A stretch of DNA of 64,000 bases from Thiodiazotropha sp040506275. Lineage in GTDB: Bacteria > Pseudomonadota > Gammaproteobacteria > Chromatiales > Chromatiaceae. Made by a program: the position numbers and the translations under genes. Below are positions 26,850 to 35,187 of the stretch, in pieces. The notes beneath the pieces were generated by a model. It was not told where the DNA came from, did no database searches, and saw only the letters and a list, made by a program, of their open reading frames with translations. The DNA lies in NCBI GenBank assembly GCA_040506275.1, contig JBEVXD010000001.1, positions 310,001 to 374,000 on the forward strand, in the 5' to 3' direction. Position 1 is the stretch's first letter; each line of letters opens with the position of its first letter.

Positions 26850-28193
26850 TTAAAATTTATAGACAATTTCAAAGCCGACATATTCGCTGGAATCTTGTGG
26901 GTAGGCCGCATAAGCTCGACCGGGCTTGAATTTAGCGTAGGTGAAAAACAGTTCCAGCGTTTCGTCATGCTCTAAGATATAGGTCAGATCCAATTCCTTA
27001 CCTAAATCTCTGCTTGTACCTGACGGATCTACCTCAAGACTGGAGTCGCGAATTTCATCGGATAATTTCTCCTGCCTGTAATCAAAGTGCATCAAGTAAA
27101 GTGACATCTCCTCTGTTAGCCGCCATTGAATACCTAGCATATTGATCTTGAGATTGGATAGTTCCGGTTGATAGAGCTCACCATAAGATTCAAGGTCTCC
27201 CTGTAAACCGGTTTGGCGATAGGATTTGTTGTGTCGGTTCTCAAGGTTAGAATCACCAGAACCCTTTGCTCCTGCAAGAATCAGTGAGATCTCGTCCAGT
27301 ACGTGAGGAGTCCAACGTAGCAAGTAACCACTAGCAGAGCCGTTGATGTGTTCACTTTCCCGCTCGGTGACCTCAACAGTGCCTGAAGATGGCTCTTCAA
27401 ATTCATAATTCGTAGATTTGCCACTGATTTCTGAGTAGTGTAATTCCAGATCGAACTCTCCAAGCGTGCTATGTTCGATCCCAGCAACATAACTGATGCC
27501 TTTCCAGATTAAGTCGGCATCTTCATCGTCAATCCTATTAAACTCTTTTATATCGCCAATTCTATATTTAGATGATTTGTCGCTGTGATTGAGGTAGTAA
27601 AAGTTTAGGAATTGCCCATCTAGAAATTCCCAGCTCATGCTGAGAATCAGACGTTGAATATCGTCCAAATCAGGCTCAATAAACTCATCATCTGTTGACT
27701 CCGGTGCCTGTTCCTCAGCTATGGCAAAAAATGTTTCAAAGTCACCATACCAAAGTTGCAGACTTATGATGTCCAGTTCGTCGTCCCACCAGGACCACCA
27801 CTGGCTGATGCTTTCATACTCGATACGACCAAATTTCAATTCGGAATCGATGATATCCCCAAATAGGTAGCTAACCCCAAGTTCTCTGTACTCCAGGCCA
27901 GAATGAGTAATTTTTTTACCTGCATCTTTTATAGTTTCGTTTTCATTAATCAGTGCGCCGGTAAAGAACAGATTAAACTGATCATTCAGTCGAAATTCTA
28001 AATCGAATTCAAGTTCCAGGTCCTCTTCTACCAGGCGATTTTCCTCAGTTTCTTCACCTAGGCTCAGACCATCCAATTCGGAGAATTCGATACCAAATTC
28101 AAAGTCTGTGTAAAGATGACCGCCCATCTCTGCATTTACAGGTGATGTGTGAAAAAGGGCGATGAAAATAGTGCTTAGAATTAATTGCCGCAA
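26850..28193 (-). CDS. AlgE-like outer membrane beta-barrel (alginate export family)
   Basis: 447 residues with a signal peptide ending VNA at ~21. The mature part is dominated by alternating acidic and aromatic strands and ends with the outer-membrane signature YVGFEIVYKF (terminal Phe). The block RELGVSYLFGDIIDSELKFGRIEYESISQWWSWWDDELDIISLQLWYG holds the WW..DDxLD pattern of the alginate-export family. It is unusually acidic throughout. It probably forms an outer-membrane channel; the exported or imported substrate is unknown, and no alginate genes are nearby. Start is TTG with GAGG 8 bases upstream. Its end lies 7 bases from the convergent kinase gene. Confidence 0.8.
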   Translation of the reverse strand: MRQLILSTIFIALFHTSPVNAEMGGHLYTDFEFGIEFSELDGLSLGEETEENRLVEEDLELEFDLEFRLNDQFNLFFTGALINENETIKDAGKKITHSGLEYRELGVSYLFGDIIDSELKFGRIEYESISQWWSWWDDELDIISLQLWYGDFETFFAIAEEQAPESTDDEFIEPDLDDIQRLILSMSWEFLDGQFLNFYYLNHSDKSSKYRIGDIKEFNRIDDEDADLIWKGISYVAGIEHSTLGEFDLELHYSEISGKSTNYEFEEPSSGTVEVTERESEHINGSASGYLLRWTPHVLDEISLILAGAKGSGDSNLENRHNKSYRQTGLQGDLESYGELYQPELSNLKINMLGIQWRLTEEMSLYLMHFDYRQEKLSDEIRDSSLEVDPSGTSRDLGKELDLTYILEHDETLELFFTYAKFKPGRAYAAYPQDSSEYVGFEIVYKF

Positions 28194-28447
28194 TACTTAA
28201 TCCTCAGGTTATCTTCAGGTAGGTGAATTAAAATCTCCAGGTAGTATTTGGCTTGCAGGACCGAATCTATCGCTGGTAATACACAACCAGCTGGCACTAT
28301 TAAGATTTATATGAGTTTATGAGGACTATTGAAAAGCATAACAAAAAAAATCAATGATAAAAACTGATAATAACTCTAAGCCGCAATAACTTATGTCTAT
28401 ATCGCGGTACGGGTTTCTGTTGTCTATGAAATCATCTAACTCAAGAC

Positions 28448-28693
28448 TCAATCGTCGATGTCGACCTTGATAATAGTTCCATCGAGCTTGATGATGGCCT
28501 CAAGTTTCTTGCCTTCATGAGTGAAATCGACCTCATAGATCTTTTTCCCTTTATAAGTCTCTTTTTCAACTTCGGAAATTCTCGAGCCGGGGTAGGCATT
28601 CTCTATTATTTTCCTGACATCACTTTTACTAAGCGCATTGGCTTGACCAGCAAATACCAATAGTGAAATAAGAATCACGGTGATTTTTTTCAT
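28448..28693 (-). CDS. PepSY-domain small periplasmic protein
   Basis: 81 residues from the ATG at 28693, which follows AGGA 9 bases upstream. An earlier in-frame start at 28735 adds residues before a clear signal peptide (MKKITVILISLLVFAGQANA) and is rejected. The mature part is one PepSY domain (KSDVRKIIENAYPGSRISEVEKETYKGKKIYEVDFTHEGKKLEAIIKLDGTIIKVDIDD). Such proteins often accompany OmpR-type two-component systems and may modulate periplasmic proteases or the sensor. The 28749-28787 direct repeats upstream fit that link. Confidence 0.88.
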   Translation of the reverse strand: MKKITVILISLLVFAGQANALSKSDVRKIIENAYPGSRISEVEKETYKGKKIYEVDFTHEGKKLEAIIKLDGTIIKVDIDD

Positions 28694-28748
28694 CTTTAAG
28701 CATCCTAAAAAAATTTCATAATTCCTTGCTGACAATCTGATTGTAAAT

Positions 28749-28787
28749 ATTCAGTAAACATTCAGTTTTCAGTCAGGGTAAATTCAG
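28749..28787. promoter_or_regulatory. Four 11-bp-phased ATTCAG direct repeats (likely regulator binding site)
   Basis: ATTCAG, ATTCAG, AGTCAG and ATTCAG begin at 28749, 28760, 28771 and 28782, exactly 11 bases apart, in the divergent promoter region of the PepSY and Fn3-like genes. OmpR/PmrA-type regulators bind direct hexamers spaced this way. The related pair ATTCAG-N5-TATCAG lies upstream of the local response regulator at 24627. Weaker 11-phased CTCAG/TTCAG words at 28202-28218 overlap a ribosome binding site and are less certain. Confidence 0.6.
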
Positions 28788-28856
28788 ACCATAGGTACAA
28801 AATATCTCATGCGTGAAGAGCTGTAAATATAAATTGTTAATAATGGAGAATCTGAA

Positions 28857-29618
28857 ATGAAACTTGTTAATTTGCCTGTTTTTATTCTTGCTTCTGGTTT
28901 TGTCGTTACCTCACCACTTGTGCTCTCAGATGAGGATATACCATTCGATGAAGGAGAATTGTTTTTTGAATTGAATGATACTGACGGTGATCTTGGTATT
29001 CATGGCAAGGTCGATGGGGATGAGTGGAGACGCCTCAAAATAGAAGATCCCAATGAGAGACGCATGATGTCTGTACATGTCAATGGACGCCTTAAAAGAC
29101 AGGGGCTCACCGAACTGTTTTTCGAAAGTGCTGAACCGACTTTCGATGAACTGGACCCAGTAAAATTCTTCAAGCGGTTTCCTGAGGGTATCTATGAAAT
29201 CGAGGGAGTCACCCTGGATGGGGAAGAGCGTGAAAACGAAGTATTTCTGTCTCATGTCATTCCTGCAGCTCCTTCGAATGTAACCATCAATGGTGTACCT
29301 GCTCCTGAAGACTGTGATGCAGATGTACTGCCAGTCCTTAACGCACCAATAACCCTCTCTTGGGATCCAGTAGTCGGTTCACACGCAGAACTGGGTAAAG
29401 AGGGGGATGTTGAGGTTCGCTACTATGAAGTTGTGGTAGAGATTGATGATACGGATTATAAGTCAACCAACAATATTCCAGGTGATCTGACACAGTGGAC
29501 CATCGCTGATTCAGCATTTTTTACTCTGTCAGAGGAAGGCGAATATAAATTTGAAATTCTTGTCAGGGCGGAGAGTGGTAATAAATCTGCAGTGGAAAGC
29601 TGTTTTATTGTTGAATAA
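28857..29618 (+). CDS. Secreted Fn3-like acidic protein
   Basis: 253 residues with a signal peptide (~1-24, ending VLS before DEDIPFDEG). The first half contains LFFELNDTDGDLGIHGKVDGDEWRRLKIEDPNERRMMSVHVNGRLKRQGLTELFFESAEPTFDEL, a block I have seen in a family of small exported proteins without known function. Its Asp-rich NDTDGDLG loop could bind Ca2+. The second half (~135-253) resembles a fibronectin type III domain (PSNVTINGVPAP...ITLSWDPV...YYEVVVEI...YKFEILVRAESG). TGGAGAATCTGAAATG gives a clear ribosome binding site. It sits directly downstream of the phased repeats, so it is probably a target of the local two-component system. Confidence 0.72.
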   Translation: MKLVNLPVFILASGFVVTSPLVLSDEDIPFDEGELFFELNDTDGDLGIHGKVDGDEWRRLKIEDPNERRMMSVHVNGRLKRQGLTELFFESAEPTFDELDPVKFFKRFPEGIYEIEGVTLDGEERENEVFLSHVIPAAPSNVTINGVPAPEDCDADVLPVLNAPITLSWDPVVGSHAELGKEGDVEVRYYEVVVEIDDTDYKSTNNIPGDLTQWTIADSAFFTLSEEGEYKFEILVRAESGNKSAVESCFIVE

Positions 29619-29626
29619 ATAGACAA

Positions 29627-29649
29627 ACCCCTCCCTGAGTGGGAGGGGT
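29627..29649 (+). terminator. Perfect hairpin between the Fn3-like and HEAT genes
   Basis: ACCCCTCCC-TGAGT-GGGAGGGGT is a perfect 9-bp stem starting 8 bases after the Fn3-like stop. There is no T-run, and the HEAT gene's ribosome binding site (CAGGAG) follows after 4 bases. It may attenuate or stabilise rather than fully terminate. Confidence 0.5.
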
Positions 29650-29668
29650 AGACAGGAGCTAAATAGCT

Positions 29669-30451
29669 ATGAAAGTAAAAGTAACTCTATTGCTGGCCCT
29701 GTTTACTATAGTTGCCGGTTATTTGTTTAACAATACAAAGTATGACGAAAAGAGAGTTGTTTCCAATGTCGTGGAACAACGAAAGATAGTAAAGGAAAAT
29801 GTCACACCCTCTACTGTTGAAGATAAGTACCATCTGGATACTACTCAACAGAATCATATAGTTTCGCAGAGTCTCTTTCATGAACAGGTATATCAAACTG
29901 TAAACTATCAGATTGAATCGAGCTATCTTGCAGAGCTTGATTGGATAGAATTGCTTGATGAAGAAAACCTAACAGCAACAGATGCAATGCTGCACTTACA
30001 ACCCATGCTTTCCCGTAGTGAAGCTGAATTGCGTCTTGCTGCGCTTACTACAATAAGTGAATATCAATATGAAGAAATAAATTACGATCTTATTGAAGCT
30101 CTGAACGATCCCAATCCAGTCATACGGGAAACAGTTGTGGAGTCCTTCAGCATGCAAAAAGATGACTCAGTAATAGCCTATCTTGAACCATCTCTCCATG
30201 ACCCCGCTCCGCAAGTAAGAATTGCAGCGATCTGGGCAATTGCACAACTTGAAAATGATCAGAGTGTTTATGCACTATCAGCTTTATTGTCGGATCCAAA
30301 TGATGATATACGCTTAAATGCTGTAGCAGCCTTGGGAGAAATCGGGGGAGATACATCAATATACTATTTAAAGGGCCAGTTAAATGACCCTGATGAGAGA
30401 ATACGTCAAAATGTAGCCTCTATCTTATATGAAATAGAAGCTGAATTTTGA
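29669..30451 (+). CDS. HEAT-repeat membrane-anchored protein
   Basis: 260 residues. An N-terminal hydrophobic segment (~4-19) acts as anchor or signal. A ~90-residue polar linker follows, then at least four PBS/HEAT helical repeats (~120-258): LRLAALTTISEYQYEEINYDLIEALNDPNPVIRETVVESFSMQKDDSVIAYLEPSLHDPAPQVRIAAIWAIAQLEN and so on, each with the conserved D-x-x-x-x-V/I-R pattern. HEAT arrays are protein-binding scaffolds. CAGGAG is 12 bases before the start. It is in tandem with the Fn3-like gene and probably of the same unit; partner unknown. Confidence 0.75.
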   Translation: MKVKVTLLLALFTIVAGYLFNNTKYDEKRVVSNVVEQRKIVKENVTPSTVEDKYHLDTTQQNHIVSQSLFHEQVYQTVNYQIESSYLAELDWIELLDEENLTATDAMLHLQPMLSRSEAELRLAALTTISEYQYEEINYDLIEALNDPNPVIRETVVESFSMQKDDSVIAYLEPSLHDPAPQVRIAAIWAIAQLENDQSVYALSALLSDPNDDIRLNAVAALGEIGGDTSIYYLKGQLNDPDERIRQNVASILYEIEAEF

Positions 30452-30535
30452 TGACTATCTGAGTTAGGTTCGTTATGCCTGGTCTGACATATCATCAGAT
30501 TACAGCGCTTGTCAGACTCAGATGTTGCAATTTAT

Positions 30536-30611
30536 TGGTGGGCACAACAGGGATCGAACCTGTGACCTCTGCAATGTGACTGCAGCGCTCTCCCAGCTGA
30601 GCTATGCGCCC
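30536..30611 (-). tRNA. tRNA-Val (CAC)
   Basis: The minus strand folds as a tRNA. Acceptor GGGCGCA pairs with TGTGCCC. The D-arm is GCTC...GAGC. Anticodon stem CTGCA/TGCAG encloses loop GTCACAT (anticodon CAC). The T-arm is ACAGG-TTCGATC-CCTGT, and CCA is encoded. A 30482-30517 inverted repeat (GTCTGACA/TGTCAGAC) lies just downstream and may help 3' processing or termination. Confidence 0.93.
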
Positions 30612-30768
30612 GGATTGTGTGATCGGGCATTCTAGTTTGCTGCTTAAGAGCGGTCAAATGGCCAATTTTGAGACAATTTTATGATTTGACGGCCGATATC
30701 AGCTTTCGAATCAGTAGGAGTCTGATAGAATTCCTGGTTTGCTCTTAACTGGATGAAATCACCAGACT

Positions 30769-32181
30769 ATGACTGTCCGTACCCGTTTTGCTCCCAGCCC
30801 GACCGGCTATCTTCATGTGGGCGGTGCCCGCACTGCACTCTTTTCCTGGCTCTATGCCCGCAAGCATGGCGGTAAATTTATTTTGCGTATCGAAGATACG
30901 GATCTTGAACGTTCAACAGCTGAATCGGTGAACGCGATCCTGGAAGGCATGACCTGGCTTGGCCTTGAATATGATGAGGGACCGTTTTACCAGACCAAAC
31001 GCTTTGATCGGTATGACGAAGTCATAGAGGACCTTCTTGATCGGGGTTTGGCTTATCGTTGCAACTGCAGCCGGGAACGCCTTGATAATCTCAGAGAAGA
31101 GGCGATGAATCGTAAGGAGAAGCCTCGCTATGATGGTCATTGCAGGCATCATGAGGTCAGTTCTGACGAGCCGCATGTAATCCGTTTTCGCAATCCTGAC
31201 TCAGGCGTGGTTCTGGTCGATGACCTGATTCGTGGCCGGGTGAGCTTCAATAACGAGGAGCTGGATGACCTAATCATCAGGCGCACCGATGGTTCTCCAA
31301 CCTATAATCTAACCGTGGTTGTGGATGACCTGGATATGCAGATCAGTCATGTGATTCGTGGAGATGACCACCTCAACAATACACCCAGGCAGATCAATAT
31401 TCTGCGGGCATTGAACGCTGAGCCACCAATATATGGCCATGTCCCTATGATTCTTGGGGATGACGGCGCAAGACTGTCGAAACGTCATGGTGCTGTAAGC
31501 GTGATGCAGTATCGGGAAGAGGGTTTCCTGCCAGAGGCGCTACTCAACTACCTGGTGCGCTTGGGTTGGTCCCATGGTGATCAAGAGATCTTTTCCATAG
31601 ATGAGATGATAGAACTATTCGATATCGATGCGGTTAACAAGGCTGCCTCCAGCTTTAATACGGATAAGCTGTTATGGTTGAACCAACACTACATCAAAGA
31701 TGATGATCCGAAGCGTATTGCGCATCTGCTGAGTCCACATATGGGTGGGCTTGGTATTGATCCTGCTCAGGGCCCGGATCTGACAAAGGTCGCTGAAGCT
31801 CATCAGGAGCGGGCCAGGACACTGGTAGAGATGGCAGAAATGAGTACATTCTGCTACCAGGATTATGATGAATTTGAAGAGAAAGCAGCCAAGAAACATC
31901 TGCGTGGCGTTGCCAGAGAACCCCTGGAAAAAATGCGCGAAGCGCTCTCCGCTCTGGATGATTGGCAAGAGGAGGCCCTGCATAGCGTAGTGGAACAGGT
32001 ATCAGCCTCGCTGGAATTAAAGATGGGTAAGGTTGCTCAGCCATTACGGGTAGCTGTGGTGGGGCGGGCGGCTTCGCCTGGCATCGACACGACACTCTTT
32101 TTGGTTGGAAAAGAGGCCTGCCTGCGACGTATCGACAAAGCGCTCGACTATATCACCCAGCGAGAAGCCGCTGCGGGATGA
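30769..32181 (+). CDS. gltX: Glutamyl-tRNA synthetase
   Basis: Charges tRNA-Glu, class I. 470 residues, the normal bacterial length. The HIGH-type motif PSPTGYLHVGGARTALF is at ~8-24, the Zn-binding-like region CNCSRERLDNL...YDGHCRHH at ~100-130, and the KMSKS-type motif ARLSKRHGAVSVMQYRE at ~240. It stands alone but is followed 42 bases later by glnS, an arrangement that suits a shared unit. Confidence 0.98.
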   Translation: MTVRTRFAPSPTGYLHVGGARTALFSWLYARKHGGKFILRIEDTDLERSTAESVNAILEGMTWLGLEYDEGPFYQTKRFDRYDEVIEDLLDRGLAYRCNCSRERLDNLREEAMNRKEKPRYDGHCRHHEVSSDEPHVIRFRNPDSGVVLVDDLIRGRVSFNNEELDDLIIRRTDGSPTYNLTVVVDDLDMQISHVIRGDDHLNNTPRQINILRALNAEPPIYGHVPMILGDDGARLSKRHGAVSVMQYREEGFLPEALLNYLVRLGWSHGDQEIFSIDEMIELFDIDAVNKAASSFNTDKLLWLNQHYIKDDDPKRIAHLLSPHMGGLGIDPAQGPDLTKVAEAHQERARTLVEMAEMSTFCYQDYDEFEEKAAKKHLRGVAREPLEKMREALSALDDWQEEALHSVVEQVSASLELKMGKVAQPLRVAVVGRAASPGIDTTLFLVGKEACLRRIDKALDYITQREAAAG

Positions 32182-32223
32182 AGCTGACCCTATAAATTTA
32201 CACTTTTTCAAGAAGCCAATATT

Positions 32224-33924
32224 ATGAGCGAAACGGATCATAGCGACAGCGCTACAACTAATTTCATCCGACAGATCATTGAGCAGGATCTAAAGCAAGG
32301 AAAAAATGATGGACGGGTGCACACCCGCTTTCCACCCGAGCCAAATGGCTATCTGCATATCGGTCATGCCAAGTCGATTGTACTCAATTTTGGGGTTGCT
32401 CAGGACTATAACGGGTTATGCAATCTTCGCTTTGATGACACCAATCCTCATAAAGAGAACATGGAGTTCGTCAAGAGTATTCAGCAGGATGTGCGTTGGC
32501 TTGGTTACGACTGGGAAGAGAGACTCTTTTATGCCTCAAACTATTTTCAGCAGCTCTACGATTTTGCAGTAGAGTTGATTAAGGCTGGCAAAGCCTTTGT
32601 CTGTGACCTGGATGGAGAGCAGATGCGTTCCTACCGGGGAACTTTGACTGAGCCGGGAAAAGAGAGTCCCTATCGTAATCGCTCAGTTGAAGAGAATCTG
32701 GATCTGTTCGCACGCATGAAAGCTGGTGAATTTGCTGATGGTGAGCGTGTGCTAAGGGCCAAGATCGATATAGCATCACCGAATATGAATATGCGCGATC
32801 CGACTCTGTATCGCATTCGTCATGGTGTGATTCATCACCAGACAGGGGAAGCCTGGTGTATCTACCCCATGTATGACTACACTCATCCTGTTTCTGATGC
32901 AATTGAGGGTATAACTCACTCTCTCTGTACGTTGGAGTTTGAGGATCATCGACCGCTTTACGACTGGGTGCTGGATAACATCACCATTCCTTGCCACCCC
33001 CAGCAGATCGAGTTTTCCAGACTCAATCTTGAATATACCGTGTTGAGCAAGAGAAAGCTGACCCAGTTGGTAGATGAAGGCTATGTTGAGGGTTGGGACG
33101 ATCCGCGCATGCCTACGGTTGCAGGCTTGAAACGCAGAGGGTTTACTGCTGCTTCAATTCGTGAATTCTGTCATCGTATCGGCATCACCAAATCTGATGG
33201 CCTGGTAGAGATCGGCATGCTTGAGAACTGTATCCGTGAGGACCTTGATGCCAATGCACCTCGTCGTATGGCGGTAATGCATCCCCTGAAACTGGTTATT
33301 GAAAACTATCCTGAGGATGGAGAAGAGTTGCTGAATGCACCCAATCATCCGAAGAATGAGTCTATGGGGGCGCGTCATATTCCTTTCAGTCGGGAGATCG
33401 TTATCGATCAGGCTGATTTCAGAGAGCAGGCGAATAAAAAGTTCAAGCGCCTTGTCACCGGTGGAGAGGTGAGGTTGCGTAATGCCTATGTGATCAAGTG
33501 TGAAGAGGTGGTAAAAAACAATCAGGGTGACATTGTTGAACTACGCTGCAGCTATGATCCTGAGACCCTGGGTAAAAACCCGGAGGGGCGAAAAGTTCGT
33601 GGGGTAATACATTGGGTTTCGATGCGTCATGGAGAGAAAGGGGAGGTTCGCCTCTACGATCGTCTTTTCATGCAGGCAAACGCGGATAAGGTGGAAGAGG
33701 GTGGTCACTTTACCGATAACCTCAATCCTGACTCTTTACGTACACTGACAGATTGCTATTTCGAACCAACCCTGGCTGAAGCTGAAGTTGACCAAGCCTA
33801 TCAATTTGAGAGAGAAGGCTACTTTATTCTCGATAGCACTGAAGCCGGTAGAGCGCCAAAAGTATTTAATCGAGTCATCACCTTGAGGGATTCCTGGGCT
33901 AAAATTGAAAAGACAGGTGCCTAA
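32224..33924 (+). CDS. glnS: Glutaminyl-tRNA synthetase
   Basis: Charges tRNA-Gln, class I. 566 residues, as in gammaproteobacterial GlnS. The HIGH-type motif FPPEPNGYLHIGHAKSI is at ~36-52, EFSRLNLEYTVLSKRKL with VLSKRKL (KMSKS) at ~265, and the C-terminal beta-barrel anticodon-binding domains from ~340. Presence of GlnS agrees with direct tRNA-Gln charging, typical of Gammaproteobacteria. It ends 2 bases before family A repeat debris. Confidence 0.98.
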   Translation: MSETDHSDSATTNFIRQIIEQDLKQGKNDGRVHTRFPPEPNGYLHIGHAKSIVLNFGVAQDYNGLCNLRFDDTNPHKENMEFVKSIQQDVRWLGYDWEERLFYASNYFQQLYDFAVELIKAGKAFVCDLDGEQMRSYRGTLTEPGKESPYRNRSVEENLDLFARMKAGEFADGERVLRAKIDIASPNMNMRDPTLYRIRHGVIHHQTGEAWCIYPMYDYTHPVSDAIEGITHSLCTLEFEDHRPLYDWVLDNITIPCHPQQIEFSRLNLEYTVLSKRKLTQLVDEGYVEGWDDPRMPTVAGLKRRGFTAASIREFCHRIGITKSDGLVEIGMLENCIREDLDANAPRRMAVMHPLKLVIENYPEDGEELLNAPNHPKNESMGARHIPFSREIVIDQADFREQANKKFKRLVTGGEVRLRNAYVIKCEEVVKNNQGDIVELRCSYDPETLGKNPEGRKVRGVIHWVSMRHGEKGEVRLYDRLFMQANADKVEEGGHFTDNLNPDSLRTLTDCYFEPTLAEAEVDQAYQFEREGYFILDSTEAGRAPKVFNRVITLRDSWAKIEKTGA

Positions 33925-33925
33925 C

Positions 33926-34016
33926 AACCCGGCACCCTAATTAGGTATGTGCCGGATTAATAGTTGGCCATGCGGTAAATTCGGTATCTCTCGGCGTTCC
34001 GCAAATGGGCCAAGAC
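33926..34016. repeat. Repeat debris: small family A palindrome plus family B fragment
   Basis: AACCCGGCACCCTAATTAGG and the downstream TGTGCCGGATT form a small palindrome with family A ends. From 33961, TAGTTGGCCATGCGGTAAAT is a family B end. GGGCCAAGACTAG at 34007-34019 may be its other tip. Confidence 0.55.
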
Positions 34017-34073
34017 TAGTTGGGGGCTGGTATTACAAATCCCTGTAAAGTCATTGGATTAGTGGTAGTGGGA

Positions 34074-34341
34074 CTAGTGGGCCATGCGGTAAATAAGGTA
34101 ACGATCAGAGCCCCGCTCATCAATCAAGGCAAGGCGTGCTCCGCAGGGAATGGCAAGCCCTTTCCAAGGAGTACAACGTAGCATTGACTGATGAGCGGGT
34201 CTCCCTTCGGGGCGGCCCACAAGCCTCAGCAGCGTCGTTGCACTCACTTGAATTGGCCTGCCAGTCCTACGTTCGCGCGCCTTACTGCTGAGGCTTGTGG
34301 GACCGGCTGATCGTTACCTTATTTACCGCATGGCCCACTAG
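34074..34341. repeat. Composite hairpin element with perfect 35-bp terminal inverted repeats
   Basis: 34074-34108 (CTAGTGGGCCATGCGGTAAA...) and 34307-34341 are exact inverse complements over 35 bp and carry the family B end. Inside are two more inverted repeats: CCCGCTCATCAATCAA against TTGACTGATGAGCGGG (34112-34199), and CCCACAAGCCTCAGCAG against CTGCTGAGGCTTGTGGG (34216-34301). A transcript would fold as a three-armed structure. No ORF lies within. It sits just upstream of tRNA-Ala. Confidence 0.9.
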
Positions 34342-34403
34342 GACGCAGTAGATAAAAATCAGTGGACAAGCGAGGAATTATCCCCTAATATGCCCGGCTT
34401 TCT

Positions 34404-34479
34404 GGGGCCATAGCTCAGCTGGGAGAGCGCAACACTGGCAGTGTTGAGGTCGGCGGTTCGATCCCGCCTGGCTCCACCA
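34404..34479 (+). tRNA. tRNA-Ala (GGC)
   Basis: A complete 76-nt tRNA. Acceptor GGGGCCA pairs with TGGCTCC. The D-arm is GCTC...GAGC. Anticodon stem CAACA/TGTTG holds loop CTGGCAG (anticodon GGC). The T-arm is GGCGG-TTCGATC-CCGCC, and CCA is encoded. Confidence 0.95.
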
Positions 34480-34494
34480 GATTCCATGAAGTCA

Positions 34495-34523
34495 CGCCCG
34501 GACTTGATCCGGGCGCTCTTTTT
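34495..34523 (+). terminator. Rho-independent terminator after tRNA-Ala
   Basis: CGCCCGGA-CTTGA-TCCGGGCG is a perfect 8-bp stem followed by CTCTTTTTC, 15 bases past the tRNA. Confidence 0.93.
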
Positions 34524-34590
34524 CAGGGTTCTGCTGGCTTATGTTCAATAGAATGAACACCATGTCTCGATCGCCCAATGGGGTAGCGGT

Positions 34591-35079
34591 ATGCTCTGGA
34601 TCGATATACTAATCATCGCAATTATTGCGCTCTCTGCTGTAATCAGCCTCATACGGGGTTTTGTACAGGAGGCGCTCTCACTCGCAACATGGATTGCGGC
34701 ATTTACACTCGCCTGGTTATTCTTTCGCACTCTCTCAGTGGAGTTGATCCCCTGGATCGATGTGCCATCGATACGGCTTGGCGTCTCCTTCGGACTGATT
34801 CTGATCGGTGTTTTGATCATTGGTGCGATTATCAATCATTTCATGAAAGTATTGGTCGACACTACCGGATTGAGTGGTACCGATCGTATGATTGGCATCT
34901 TTTTTGGGATGGCGCGGGGCGCAGTAATCGTCGCTATTCTGGTGCTGTTGGCCGGATTAACACCCTTTCCGAATGATCCTTGGTGGCATGAATCACGCCT
35001 GATACCCTATTTTCAGGATATGGCGCTCTGGTTGAAGAGTTTTCTGCCAAGTGATATTGCTGCAAACTTCGACTACTAA
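34591..35079 (+). CDS. cvpA: CvpA family membrane protein (colicin V production-like)
   Basis: 162 residues with four transmembrane helices (DILIIAIIALSAVISLIRG; LATWIAAFTLAWLFFRTL; LGVSFGLILIGVLIIGAIIN; ARGAVIVAILVLLAGLTPF) and the CvpA pattern LIRGFVQEALSL. It is needed for colicin V production in E. coli; its wider role is envelope-related and unclear. It lies 108 bases before purF, the classic cvpA-purF pairing. dedD and folC, the usual upstream genes, are absent. Confidence 0.92.
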   Translation: MLWIDILIIAIIALSAVISLIRGFVQEALSLATWIAAFTLAWLFFRTLSVELIPWIDVPSIRLGVSFGLILIGVLIIGAIINHFMKVLVDTTGLSGTDRMIGIFFGMARGAVIVAILVLLAGLTPFPNDPWWHESRLIPYFQDMALWLKSFLPSDIAANFDY

Positions 35080-35187
35080 GCGACATGGAAAGGTCATTGT
35101 GTATGGTTTGGGATACCCTATCAGCCGAGGTCATCAGTTGATGCCCTGGTATGTAGTTATTCCCATTCAGATCCTGGAGAACTGAAC

